NCBI GenBank assembly: GCA_003576905.1
Contig: QEVG01000002.1
Location: forward strand, 1-64,000
Length of the DNA: 64,000 bases
From: Planctomycetota bacterium
GTDB taxonomy: Bacteria; Planctomycetota; Phycisphaerae; UBA1845; UTPLA1
Reading direction: 5' to 3'
Shown: one piece after another, positions 54,594-63,736 of the stretch
How positions within the stretch are numbered: the first letter of the stretch is position 1
How the letters are laid out: every line of letters starts with the position of its first letter
The notes under the pieces: model-generated
What the model saw: only the letters and a program-made list of their open reading frames with translations
What the model was told of the DNA's origin: nothing
Databases searched by the model: none
Made by a program: the position numbers and the translations under genes

Positions 54594-57311
54594 TTAATCG
54601 TGGGGCTGCGTGGCTGCTTTCGTCTGGGATTCCAGCTTCTTTCTGACCTGTTCGATGGCCTTGCCGGTGATGCCGGCGCCTTCGAGGCCCCGGATGGCCT
54701 CTTCAAACAGGCGAATCGCCTCTTCGCGATTGCCGGTTTCCAGGGCCAGCTCTGCCCGGCGGGCGAGTCTCGCCGCGTCGAAGGCCGGAGTCATTCGCGT
54801 GTAACGGGTCTGCCCCTCGGGCGTCGGCGCGTTCCACAGCGAACTCTTGAGCTTCTTTTCCGCCTCGAGGAGGTCTCCGTCACGGATCGTCTCGTTGGCC
54901 TCGTCAATGAGCACGTACGCACGGGCAAGACGCGACTTTCGCTCGAGCTCCACGCCGGGCAGGATGGAAATGGCCCGGTTGTAGCAGCGCTCGGCCTCCG
55001 CGAAATCGCGGTCGACCATCGCCTGGTCGCCCTTATCAACCCATTGCTTTCGGGATTGCGCGCTTTCAATGGCCCTTCGCAGTTCACGCGTGGCGACGGT
55101 TATCTGCAACTCCTCGGCCTTTTCGCACGCGGTGATGGCCTCCAGGAATTCGCCCTGTCGCAGGGCCTCGTGTCCCTTCTTCAGGAACTCGCGGTACTTC
55201 ATGTCCTTCTTCGTGGAACTGAGCGAGTCCTTGAGTTTCTCGGGATCCATGCCGGCGGCGGCAGCTTTCTCGGCGTACTCGTCGAGCTTGGCCTCGACGG
55301 CGGGAAGGTTGCCCTGGGCCAGTTCATCCATGCCTTCTTCCGCAAGGCGCAACGCGTCTCGCTTCTGCCAGGCTTTTTGTTGAAGCTCATCGACCTTGGC
55401 CGGGTTCACGCCGCGCTTCTGGGCGTCGCGCAAGAGCGACTGCACGGTCTCAAACTTGTTGTTTTCGAGGGCGATCTGGGCATGCACCATGTCGAGCCAG
55501 AACCGCGCCCGCTCGCGCCAGACCGGCGCCGTCTGTCCCTTCGCCTTCGTCCGGCGTGCCTCCTCGAAGACGGCCTCCGCCGCGCTGTAGTTGCCGGCTT
55601 CGTACTCGGCGATACCGCGGTCGAGAATGGCCTCGATCGGATTGTGCAGGCCCGGACCGTACTGGTAGTACCAGATCGCGCCGCCTCCGGCGAGACCGGC
55701 CGCGAGAAACAGGAACACACCGAGCGTCCAGAGGAGAATTCGCGGGGAGTGCTTTTTGTGGACTTCCTTGACCGGCGGCGGCGCAGGAATGGCGACGGAT
55801 ACGATCGGGCGTGGCGAACGGGCCTCGCGGCTGCGCTCGAATCGCCCCTCGGCCGCGCGGCCGCGATGCCCAGCCCCGGCGTGGACGTCGCGCCCGGCAT
55901 AATCAGCGCCGTGGCGCTGTTCCCCGTACCGGGTAGCGCCATAGGGCGGGTTCCGGCGCGGCCGCCTGCGTCGGCGCCGGATGTCCGAGGGAAGCGTGTA
56001 ATACTGCTCAAACGGACGATCGCAGGGTCCGGGCGGTTCCGCCTTCGAATAATAAGGAGCGGCATGGGTGGTGAAACTTTCGGCGTCGGTCCGCCCGGCC
56101 TCCTCGCGGTACTCCCAGGATCGGGTATCGCCCATGCGCTCGTTCGGCGATTCCGCGGCCTCGCTGACGGCGCGGATGGTGCGCGTCGGGGAGCCGGGCG
56201 CGCGGGTGGCAAGCGGGAAGGAGCCTTGGTTTTCAGGCGACGACGCGGGGAATAGAGACTGCGTTGTGGCACGACCTGGTCCCGGCTCGACCTCGATTTC
56301 CCGATGCCGGCCTGTGCTGCCGTCGCGGCCGGTGAGCAGGGCCGCCACGTCGTCGAGGATTTCGTCGACGGTCGTGTAGCGCTGTGCAAGATCCTTGGCG
56401 GTCATGCGCTGCAGGATTCCCGCGAGTCGCGGCGGGATAAGCGCGTTGAGCGCGCCGGGATGGGGTAGCGCCGCGGCAAGGTCGGTCTGCCAGTCGATCC
56501 ACCGCCCCACGGGGAAGGGACTGGCGACAATCTCCGCGAAATGCTTTTCAAAGGCCGCCCGGCCGACGCACAGCTCGTAAAAGACAAGCCCGAGCGCGTA
56601 GATGTCTACGCGGTTGTCGTAGCGCTTTTCGAGCAGCATCTCGGGTGCGGCGTAGCGCGGCGTGATGACCGGCGGGGCGGAGAGGTCGCCCTCGTGCGCG
56701 GCGGATGCGAGATTGGCGATCTTCGCGCCTCCGCCGCGGGTCACGATGATGTTCCCGGGATGGATGTCCCTGTGAACGATCATGTGCGCGTGCAGCGTCC
56801 GCAGTCCCATCGCCGCGGTCTTGAGCAGTCGATAGGCGTGGCGGTAATCGACCAGGCGTTTGAAGATGAGGGATTCGAGCCAGTGTCCGTGGACGAACTC
56901 CTCGACGATGAACAGCCCGGCCTCGTCTTCGATTAACTCGTGAATATTGACAATGTGCCGGGCGTCCTTCGGGATGCGGGCGAGCAACTGGGCTTCACGG
57001 CGGAAGTTTCCGCACGCGACGGGGTTGTCGATGAGTCCCGGCGACATCTGCTTGACGGCGACGAGCCGGTCGAGCATCAGATCGCGGGCCTTGTAGACGA
57101 CGGCATTGTGATAGGTTCGGATTCGCTCCAGGATCCGGTACTTTCCGATTCCCGTTCCGGAAGGAAGGCCGGGGTAAAACGGCTGTGCGCGCGCGGCGGT
57201 TTCTCCGTCCACGGCAGGGGCGAGCGACGGCTCGCGCCGCGCGGCGGACGCGTCGAGCGGTTTATCACCGCCCGGATCAACCCTCGGCATGTCGTCGCGT
57301 GGATCGTTCAT
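54594..57311 (-). CDS. Membrane Ser/Thr kinase-like protein, probable pseudokinase
   Basis: A 905-residue protein. Kinase-like domain at about 57-320: the Lys87 (VAVK), His180-Arg181-Asp182 and Asn187 (HRDIHPGN) and Ala-Pro-Glu near 222-224 are present, but the Gly-rich loop reads ERIRTYHNAVVYKA without any Gly, and the DFG triad reads Asn200-Leu-Ala. Loss of both the phosphate loop and the metal-binding Asp predicts no or very low catalysis. A Pro/Arg/Gly-rich linker follows, then a membrane helix at about 523-550 (LLWTLGVFLFLAAGLAGGGAIW) and an exported ~350-residue tail of TPR-like helices. The sigma/anti-sigma operon lies 150 bases downstream on the same strand. Confidence 0.9.
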   Translation of the reverse strand: MNDPRDDMPRVDPGGDKPLDASAARREPSLAPAVDGETAARAQPFYPGLPSGTGIGKYRILERIRTYHNAVVYKARDLMLDRLVAVKQMSPGLIDNPVACGNFRREAQLLARIPKDARHIVNIHELIEDEAGLFIVEEFVHGHWLESLIFKRLVDYRHAYRLLKTAAMGLRTLHAHMIVHRDIHPGNIIVTRGGGAKIANLASAAHEGDLSAPPVITPRYAAPEMLLEKRYDNRVDIYALGLVFYELCVGRAAFEKHFAEIVASPFPVGRWIDWQTDLAAALPHPGALNALIPPRLAGILQRMTAKDLAQRYTTVDEILDDVAALLTGRDGSTGRHREIEVEPGPGRATTQSLFPASSPENQGSFPLATRAPGSPTRTIRAVSEAAESPNERMGDTRSWEYREEAGRTDAESFTTHAAPYYSKAEPPGPCDRPFEQYYTLPSDIRRRRRRPRRNPPYGATRYGEQRHGADYAGRDVHAGAGHRGRAAEGRFERSREARSPRPIVSVAIPAPPPVKEVHKKHSPRILLWTLGVFLFLAAGLAGGGAIWYYQYGPGLHNPIEAILDRGIAEYEAGNYSAAEAVFEEARRTKAKGQTAPVWRERARFWLDMVHAQIALENNKFETVQSLLRDAQKRGVNPAKVDELQQKAWQKRDALRLAEEGMDELAQGNLPAVEAKLDEYAEKAAAAGMDPEKLKDSLSSTKKDMKYREFLKKGHEALRQGEFLEAITACEKAEELQITVATRELRRAIESAQSRKQWVDKGDQAMVDRDFAEAERCYNRAISILPGVELERKSRLARAYVLIDEANETIRDGDLLEAEKKLKSSLWNAPTPEGQTRYTRMTPAFDAARLARRAELALETGNREEAIRLFEEAIRGLEGAGITGKAIEQVRKKLESQTKAATQPHD

Positions 57312-57662
57312 GATTCGCCGCCGGAGGCGCGTTCGCCTCAGCGTAATCCGATGCGTCCGTCGGGCTGTTCAAGGCCAATTTTCGACACGGCCGTGCGCGG
57401 CGCGGGCCGGTGGTTTCCAGAGCGATTTTCGGAGGCGGAGTGACCGCGACCCGTACTTTGTGACCGCCGGGCGTTCCGTTCGCGCAAGCTCCCTGTTAAC
57501 AAGTATATCCCGACCATCCGGCGGCGCGCGGGGCGCGGTGGCCACACGATTATGAGACGCGCCAGGTGACGCACCGGCATCGGCCAATGATGTCGCGCGT
57601 GTTCGATAACTGTCACGATGGCAATACGTTGCCGCATGCCGGGGACTCGATTATCATACCCC
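57312..57662. other. Intergenic region between pseudokinase and efflux genes
   Basis: About 350 bases between divergent genes. A locally AT-richer patch at 57495-57520 (around GTTAACAAGTATAT) reads TATACT on the minus strand, a possible -10 for the pseudokinase gene, without a good -35. No credible gene: the frame that enters from the right (ATG at 57618) is an extension of the adaptor gene. Confidence 0.45.
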
Positions 57663-58910
57663 ATGGATTATCGCTCGCCGAGCCCCCTCTCCAGGGGAAA
57701 GACTCAAACTCCGAGGGCTGCACCAATTCGCTCGATTCGCTCGATTATTGTCGCCATGATTGTGGTCGTGTTTCCTGCGCAGCATGTGTCCGCACAGGGT
57801 GGCCCGGCCAAAGTCGTGGTTTCACCGGCGGCCGTGATGGCGGTTGAGCCCACGATGCGCCTTACAGGCACGGTGCGTCCGCGGCTGCGTTCCCTCGTTG
57901 CCACGGAAGTCGCGGGGCTCGTTGAAGAACTTCCGGTAGATGTCGGCGACCCGGTCAGGAAGGGAGACCTGCTCTGCAAGCTGCGCGACGTGGTTCGCGT
58001 GGCGGCCCACGAAGAGGCGGTCGCCCGGCGCGAGGAACTGGCTGAAATCTGCGAGGAGCGGAGGGCTCTGCTTTCCAAGGCGGAGTTCGAAAGAAAGCGG
58101 ATCGCCGGACTTTTTGAGGGCGATCGCTCAACGGAAAAAGAGATGAACGACGCCGCGGCGGACTGCCGGGCCGCCGAGCGACGGGTCAAACAGGCCGAGC
58201 GGGCGCTCATGGCCCAGGACGCCGTGATCAAAGTCCTAGAGGACAATCTTCGCCGGACCGAAATCCGGGCTCCGTTTGACGGGTGCATCGTGTCGAAGCA
58301 GACCGAGATCGGTTCCTGGGTGGACGTCGGCGGCACAATAGTCGAATTGGTGGACCTTTCCGTCGCCCGGGCGCGGATCAACGTGCCCGAGTCGATCGTG
58401 GATCACTGCACCGTCGGCGATCCGGCGCTGGTGACGGTCGATGCGCTCGGCGAAGACTTTTCCGCCCGGATCACGCGGGTAAGTCCCGACGGCGACGAGC
58501 GGGCGCGGACGTTTCCGATCGAGATCGACATCGAGAACCCGGGGGGGCGCATCCGCGCGGGTATGTTCGTGAAGGCGGCGGTTCCCGCCGGCAAACGGCA
58601 GGAGCGTCTGGTCGTCCCGAAGGATGCCGTGGTGGAGCGGGGTCCGGTGCGAATGATCTTTGTCGTCCGCGACGGCGATTCGGGTCCGGCGGCATCGCCG
58701 ATTCCCGTTACGGTCGTTTCCGAGATCGAGGACAAGGTCGCGGTCGAGGCACCGGGTCTTAAGGACAAGGACCGCGTGGTCGTGCGCGGAAACGAGTACA
58801 TGTTCGGGCCGTCGGCGGTGATCATCATGCCGGAAGAAGGGGCTGAGCCGGCGAAGGGCGGGAAGGAAGGCGGCCCTGAAACAACTGCCCAGGTCGGCGC
58901 CACGCCGTAG
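57663..58910 (+). CDS. RND efflux membrane-fusion (adaptor) protein
   Basis: Periplasmic adaptor of a tripartite efflux pump. 415 residues from the ATG at 57663 (an ATG at 57618 is also in frame; neither has a good ribosome binding site). N-terminal signal or anchor ends near QHVSAQ (about 45). Half-lipoyl motifs are EVAGLVEELPVDVGDPVRKGDLL and IRAPFDGCIVSKQTEIGSWVD; a long coiled-coil hairpin (about 115-195) lies between. Followed after nine bases by the permease gene. No outer membrane channel gene is seen. Confidence 0.92.
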   Translation: MDYRSPSPLSRGKTQTPRAAPIRSIRSIIVAMIVVVFPAQHVSAQGGPAKVVVSPAAVMAVEPTMRLTGTVRPRLRSLVATEVAGLVEELPVDVGDPVRKGDLLCKLRDVVRVAAHEEAVARREELAEICEERRALLSKAEFERKRIAGLFEGDRSTEKEMNDAAADCRAAERRVKQAERALMAQDAVIKVLEDNLRRTEIRAPFDGCIVSKQTEIGSWVDVGGTIVELVDLSVARARINVPESIVDHCTVGDPALVTVDALGEDFSARITRVSPDGDERARTFPIEIDIENPGGRIRAGMFVKAAVPAGKRQERLVVPKDAVVERGPVRMIFVVRDGDSGPAASPIPVTVVSEIEDKVAVEAPGLKDKDRVVVRGNEYMFGPSAVIIMPEEGAEPAKGGKEGGPETTAQVGATP

Positions 58911-58919
58911 CAGCAGATC

Positions 58920-61900
58920 ATGCGTCTTGTCGACACATTCATAGAGAATCCGGTCAAGGTCGCGGTATGCGTGATCCTGCTGGTAATGTTCGGCCTGCTC
59001 ACGATCGTCCCGCCGTCGATCATGCCTTCGCCGATCCGTGTTCCGGTGCAGCTCACGCCGAATCTCGATGAGCCGGTGGTATCGGTGACCACGACCTGGG
59101 AAGGCGCGAGCCCTGAGGAAGTGGAGCGGGAGATCATCGAGCCGCAGGAAGAGGTCCTCAAGAGCACGACAAGCCTGCGCAAGATGACCAGCACGTCGGA
59201 CCAGGGGAGCGGCTCGATCACCCTCGAGTTTGAGGTCGGCACCAATCAGGACATCGCCAAGCAGGACGTCTCGGACGCGCTGCGCCGCGTCAAGTACCAG
59301 ATTCCGCTCAATGAGTTTGATAATCCCATTGTCGAGAGCGGCCGCCCGTTCGGAGAAGAGGCCATCGCCTGGATGATCCTGTCCAGCGAAAACACCGGTC
59401 TGAGCGTGCCGGAGTTGTTCACGTTCGTCGATGAGGACGTGAAGCCGATCCTGGAACGCGTCAAGGGCATCTCGTCGATTGGCATCTTCGGCGGGCGCGA
59501 GCGCGAGATCCAGGTCGTCGTCGATCCGTACAAGATGGCCCAGGCGGGCGTGACCTTTTCCGAGCTTCAGGCGGCGCTTCAGAGCCAGAACACGAACGTT
59601 TCCGCGGGCAACAGCGCGCAGGGAAAGCGGGACATCGTCATCCGCACGATGGGCCAGTTCAAGACGCTCGACGACGTCCGAATGACTGTCATCAAGACCG
59701 GTCCCGGCGGGCCGATCCGCGTCCGGCACATCGCGGAGGTGGTGGACACCTTCAAGCGAAAGTACGGATTCGTCCGCAGCGAGGGCAAGGAAGTCCTGGC
59801 GCTGCCGGCCTACCGGGAGACGGGCACGAACGTGATCGAGGTCATGGAGGGCCTCAAGGAGGCGATCGCCCGTGTCAATCGCGAGGTGCTGGCCCACCGC
59901 GGCCTGAAGCTGGAGCTCACACAGGTCTACGACGAAACCACGTACATCAACTCGGCCATCGATCTCGTCGCCGACAATATCTGGTTCGGGGGCCTGCTGG
60001 CGATCGCCATCCTCATCGCGTTTCTGCGGAGCATTTCGGCGACGCTGGTCGTGGCGGTGTCGATTCCCATATCGATCATCGGGACGTTTCTGGTCATCCC
60101 CCTTGCCGGGCGGAACATCAATGTCGTGATGCTCGCCGGGCTGGCCTTCGCGACCGGCATGGTGGTCGACAACGCCATCGTCGTGCTGGAAAACATCTTC
60201 CGGCATCGCGAGATGGGCAAATCGCGCGTTCAGGCGGCATCCGACGGGGCCTCCGAGGTCTGGGGCGCGCTGTTCGCGAACACCCTGACCACGGTCATTG
60301 TTTTTCTGCCGATCATCTTCGTCCAGGAAGAGGCGGGACAACTCTTCCGCGACATCGCGATCGCGATCAGCGGCGCCGTCGGCCTGTCCCTGTTCGTGTC
60401 GATTACGGTGATTCCGCCGCTCGCCTCGCGGATTCTCGGCCGGCCCAAGGTGAAGGAAGACGAGAGCAGCCGCTTTGCGGATGCGGTCGCGTCGGCGGTG
60501 CGCTGGATCAACCGAACGGTACCGCGCCGGGCCGCCGTGATCGTCACGTTGACGACCGCCTCGGTTTTTATCAGCTGGGTGATCGCACCGGAACCCAGCT
60601 ACCTGCCGGCCGGAAACCAGAACCTCATCTTCGGTTTCCTGGTCACGCCGCCGGGTTACAACGTCAACGAATTCACGCGGATCGCCGAGAGTCTCGAAGA
60701 AGGCGACCCCGCGGCCGGGCGCGTAGGCATCCGTCCGTTCTGGGAGGCCGACGTCGGCACTCCGGAATATGAAAAGCTGCTGGCGGATTGGTCAAAGATG
60801 GTCGAAACCACGGTCATTCCCGGTTTCGAGCAGCAGATCGCCGCGGCGCGGCAACAGAGCGAAGACGGTGCGCTGCCGCGAAAGGAGCGGCGGAAGGCGC
60901 GGCAGCGCATCCGCGAACTCGAGCGGGAGATCGCGGAGTGGCGCGTGCCCCCGCCACCGATCGACAACTTCTTTTACGTGGCGTTTGGCGGCGGCGTTTT
61001 CATGGGCTGTTCCAGCAAGAATCCCGACATCGTGCGGCCGCTGGAAAACGTTCTGAACTCCACCGGTTTCACCGTGCCTGACGCGTTTGCGATCTTCTTC
61101 CAGAACTCGATCTTCCGCGTGGGCAGCGGAAACAGCGTCGAGGTTGAGATTCGCGGCGACAGCCTCGAAAACGTGGTCGGCGCGGCCCGAAACATCCTCA
61201 TGGCCTGCATGGAGCGGTTCGGAGCCCGTCCCGAGGCAAGCCCGAGCAACTTCATGCTCGATCGGCGCGAGGACCAGCTTGTGCCTGACCGCGTGCGCGC
61301 CGGCGATGTCGGACTGACGGTCGCGGACATCGGTTCATTCGTGCGGGCCTGCGGCGATGGGCGCGTGGTGGGCCAATACCGCGAGGGCGGCAAGAGCATC
61401 GACCTGGCAATCAAGATAGCCGGCACGGAGGATCCGACGACGGGTCGGAACTCGACGGCGCGGATCGCCGAAACGCCCATCTACTCGCCGACGGGGCAGA
61501 TCGTGCCGATCGGAGCGGTCTGCGACATTGTGAACACGACCGCGCCGCAGCAGATCAGCCACATTGAAACGCAGCGCGCGGTCAAGCTGACGGTGCGCCC
61601 GCCGGAGGGGCTTTCGCTTCCCGAGGTCATCGGCATCATTGAGAATGACATCGTCGGAGCAATGCGCGGCGACGGATACGGGCCGGTGAAAACGAAGATC
61701 GGCCCGGACGTGATCGTCGGGCTGGCCGGCAACGCGGACAAGCTGAAGAGCACGTGGGAGTCATTGCGCTGGCTGCTCGCGCTGTCATTCCTGGTGTGTT
61801 ACCTGCTCATGGCCGGGCTGTTCGAGTCGTTCGCATATCCGTTCGTCATCATTTTCACGGTGCCGTTTGCCGTTGTCGGCGGGTTCATCGGTCTTGGCTT

Positions 61901-62420
61901 GATGAACGACTGGACCTGGAGCGATCCGACGGCGGCCATTCAACAGCTTGACATGCTCTCCATCCTCGGCTTTGTCATCCTCCTGGGCATCGTCGTGAAC
62001 AACGGCATTCTCATCGTGCACCAGACGCTCAATTTCATGAGCTACGGCCTGGCCCGCGAAGATGCCATCTACGAGTCCGTCCGAACGCGCATCCGTCCGA
62101 TCCTCATGACCGTGCTGACGACGCTGTTCGGGCTGATTCCGCTCGTTGTTCGCCCCGGATCCGGTGCGGAACTGTATCGCGGGCTTGGCGCCGTCGTGCT
62201 GGGCGGACTTTTCATGTCAACCCTGTTCACGCTGGTCGTGGTGCCGGCCATGCTCTCGCTGTTCATGGGAGCGCGGGCACACCTGTCGCGCTGGCTCTTC
62301 AGCGGCGGCGCACGGGCTCGCGGCGCGGAGGGGCGCGAAGCGCCGGTTCCCGCGCCCGTTGTCCCGCCCGCGGTCGCCGCGCGGGAGAGCCAGCCCAAGG
62401 CCACGTCGGGAGTCGCATAG
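58920..62420 (+). CDS. RND efflux permease
   Basis: Proton-driven inner membrane transporter of the HAE1 or heavy-metal type, 1166 residues. Duplicated 6-TM halves with large periplasmic loops are visible (first: MRLVDTFIENPVKVAVCVILL; TM4 VVDNAIVVLEN; TM10 VVNNGILIV). In TM4 the proton-relay pair is Asp-Asn rather than Asp-Asp. The second periplasmic loop is enlarged by a charged helical segment (about 615-680, EYEKLLADWSKMVETT to RIRELEREIAEW). Substrate unknown. Ends flush with the next gene. Confidence 0.95.
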   Translation: MRLVDTFIENPVKVAVCVILLVMFGLLTIVPPSIMPSPIRVPVQLTPNLDEPVVSVTTTWEGASPEEVEREIIEPQEEVLKSTTSLRKMTSTSDQGSGSITLEFEVGTNQDIAKQDVSDALRRVKYQIPLNEFDNPIVESGRPFGEEAIAWMILSSENTGLSVPELFTFVDEDVKPILERVKGISSIGIFGGREREIQVVVDPYKMAQAGVTFSELQAALQSQNTNVSAGNSAQGKRDIVIRTMGQFKTLDDVRMTVIKTGPGGPIRVRHIAEVVDTFKRKYGFVRSEGKEVLALPAYRETGTNVIEVMEGLKEAIARVNREVLAHRGLKLELTQVYDETTYINSAIDLVADNIWFGGLLAIAILIAFLRSISATLVVAVSIPISIIGTFLVIPLAGRNINVVMLAGLAFATGMVVDNAIVVLENIFRHREMGKSRVQAASDGASEVWGALFANTLTTVIVFLPIIFVQEEAGQLFRDIAIAISGAVGLSLFVSITVIPPLASRILGRPKVKEDESSRFADAVASAVRWINRTVPRRAAVIVTLTTASVFISWVIAPEPSYLPAGNQNLIFGFLVTPPGYNVNEFTRIAESLEEGDPAAGRVGIRPFWEADVGTPEYEKLLADWSKMVETTVIPGFEQQIAAARQQSEDGALPRKERRKARQRIRELEREIAEWRVPPPPIDNFFYVAFGGGVFMGCSSKNPDIVRPLENVLNSTGFTVPDAFAIFFQNSIFRVGSGNSVEVEIRGDSLENVVGAARNILMACMERFGARPEASPSNFMLDRREDQLVPDRVRAGDVGLTVADIGSFVRACGDGRVVGQYREGGKSIDLAIKIAGTEDPTTGRNSTARIAETPIYSPTGQIVPIGAVCDIVNTTAPQQISHIETQRAVKLTVRPPEGLSLPEVIGIIENDIVGAMRGDGYGPVKTKIGPDVIVGLAGNADKLKSTWESLRWLLALSFLVCYLLMAGLFESFAYPFVIIFTVPFAVVGGFIGLGLMNDWTWSDPTAAIQQLDMLSILGFVILLGIVVNNGILIVHQTLNFMSYGLAREDAIYESVRTRIRPILMTVLTTLFGLIPLVVRPGSGAELYRGLGAVVLGGLFMSTLFTLVVVPAMLSLFMGARAHLSRWLFSGGARARGAEGREAPVPAPVVPPAVAARESQPKATSGVA

Positions 62421-63215
62421 GTGCGCGTCATTCGTTTTATGGACGACGCCGGCGCCGTCCGGTGGGGCAGGCCCGTCGATGCGAACTCGGCGCAGCCGCT
62501 GATCCCGGGCCTGTTTTCGGCGTGGCATTTCGAGTCGACGCCGGTTCCCGTCTCGCGCCGCCTCGCGCCGGTTGCCCCGCCGAACATCATCGCCATCGGC
62601 CGAAACTACCGCGAACACGCCCGGGAGATGAAGGCTGAGACGCTGGACGCCGAGCCGCTGATTTTTCTTAAGGCGACCACCTCCGTCATCGGGCCGGATG
62701 AGCCGATTGTCCTGCCCAGATCCGCGCCGGATGAGGTGGACTTCGAGGCGGAGCTTGCCGTAACCATCGGCCGCCGGGCCAGGAACGTATCCGAGTCCGA
62801 GGCGATGAAGCACGTGCTGGGCTTCACCTGTGCCAATGATGTATCCGCGCGCGATTGTCAGAAGCGCCGTGACAAGCAGTGGGCGCGCGGAAAGAGCTTC
62901 GACACCTTCTGCCCCCTTGGCCCGTCGATCGTCACGCCCGACGAGCTGGATTGGGGGCGGCTTGGGATTCGCTCGCGTTTGAACGGCGAGGTAATGCAGG
63001 ACTCCGGTACCGCCGAAATGCTCTTCTCCGTGCCCGCCCTGGTCAGCTACATTTCGCACCAGTTCACGCTCCTGCCCGGAACGGTCATCCTCACCGGTAC
63101 GCCGGCGGGCGTCGGGGCGGCCCGAACGCCGCCGGTCTTCCTGCGGCCGGGCGATGAGATCAGCGTCGAGGTTGACGGGATCGGCGTGCTGACAAACCGC
63201 GTCGTGTCCGAATAA
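62421..63215 (+). CDS. Fumarylacetoacetate hydrolase family protein
   Basis: A 264-residue hydrolase or decarboxylase of the FAH superfamily, which cleaves or decarboxylates beta-diketo acids. Metal ligands Glu109, Glu111 and Asp140 are present (FEAELAVTIG, ANDVSARD), and the substrate loop LTGTPAGVG is normal. It starts with GTG directly after the permease stop, so cotranscription with the efflux pair is likely. Substrate unknown. Confidence 0.92.
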   Translation: MRVIRFMDDAGAVRWGRPVDANSAQPLIPGLFSAWHFESTPVPVSRRLAPVAPPNIIAIGRNYREHAREMKAETLDAEPLIFLKATTSVIGPDEPIVLPRSAPDEVDFEAELAVTIGRRARNVSESEAMKHVLGFTCANDVSARDCQKRRDKQWARGKSFDTFCPLGPSIVTPDELDWGRLGIRSRLNGEVMQDSGTAEMLFSVPALVSYISHQFTLLPGTVILTGTPAGVGAARTPPVFLRPGDEISVEVDGIGVLTNRVVSE

Positions 63216-63292
63216 CCAAGCATTGTTCTCGGGCGTGACGCTTCCAGGGCGATCTCAACTCGCGCGATTGCCTCCCCGATATCTGAGCCGAG

Positions 63293-63736
63293 ATGCCCAG
63301 CACCGACACAGTATCCGCGCCCTCGCGGCTGTTCGTGCGCCATGAGACGCGCTACGAAGCCTCGGTCGAAGTGCATCCCGACCAGGCGGACCAGTTTCGC
63401 ATGAGCTTTCCCGACGCACTGTCGGACTTCAAGGTCGTGGACGTCAGCAAGGGGGGGCTCGGGCTGCGTTCGAGCGTGTTTCTCCCGCGAAATCTCCGAA
63501 TGATCCTGACAGTAACGGGGAGAAACGAAGAGGGCGTTGAGCTGCCCCGACCGTTGACGATCCGCGTGATCGTGCGGCGTTGCAGCCTCATGGACCACAA
63601 GCCCAGCTACCTCGTCGGCCTCCAGTTTGTCGACGCGGCAGGACGGGACGAGCAGCAGCTCGTCAAGGCGGCAGCGCGAGCCGAAGAATCAACGGGCCGG
63701 ACGATGGATTCGGGAGGAACGACCCGTGGCGCTTAG
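63293..63736 (+). CDS. PilZ domain protein
   Basis: A 147-residue cyclic di-GMP effector. The nucleotide-binding motifs are RxxxR (Arg16-His-Glu-Thr-Arg20) and DxSxxG (Asp50-Val-Ser52-Lys-Gly-Gly55). C-terminal ~35 residues form a polar tail. Its stop lies inside the start of the next gene (11-base overlap with a GTG start), so expression of the two is coupled. Confidence 0.9.
   Translation: MPSTDTVSAPSRLFVRHETRYEASVEVHPDQADQFRMSFPDALSDFKVVDVSKGGLGLRSSVFLPRNLRMILTVTGRNEEGVELPRPLTIRVIVRRCSLMDHKPSYLVGLQFVDAAGRDEQQLVKAAARAEESTGRTMDSGGTTRGA

Noticed and set aside
54600-56255. 551-codon plus-strand frame inside the pseudokinase gene
   Set aside because: Antisense artefact over the TPR-like tail; Gly/Leu/Arg-rich with no recognisable domain.
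58236-60341. 701-codon frame antisense to the efflux genes
   Set aside because: Asp/Arg/His-rich antisense artefact crossing two well-defined genes.
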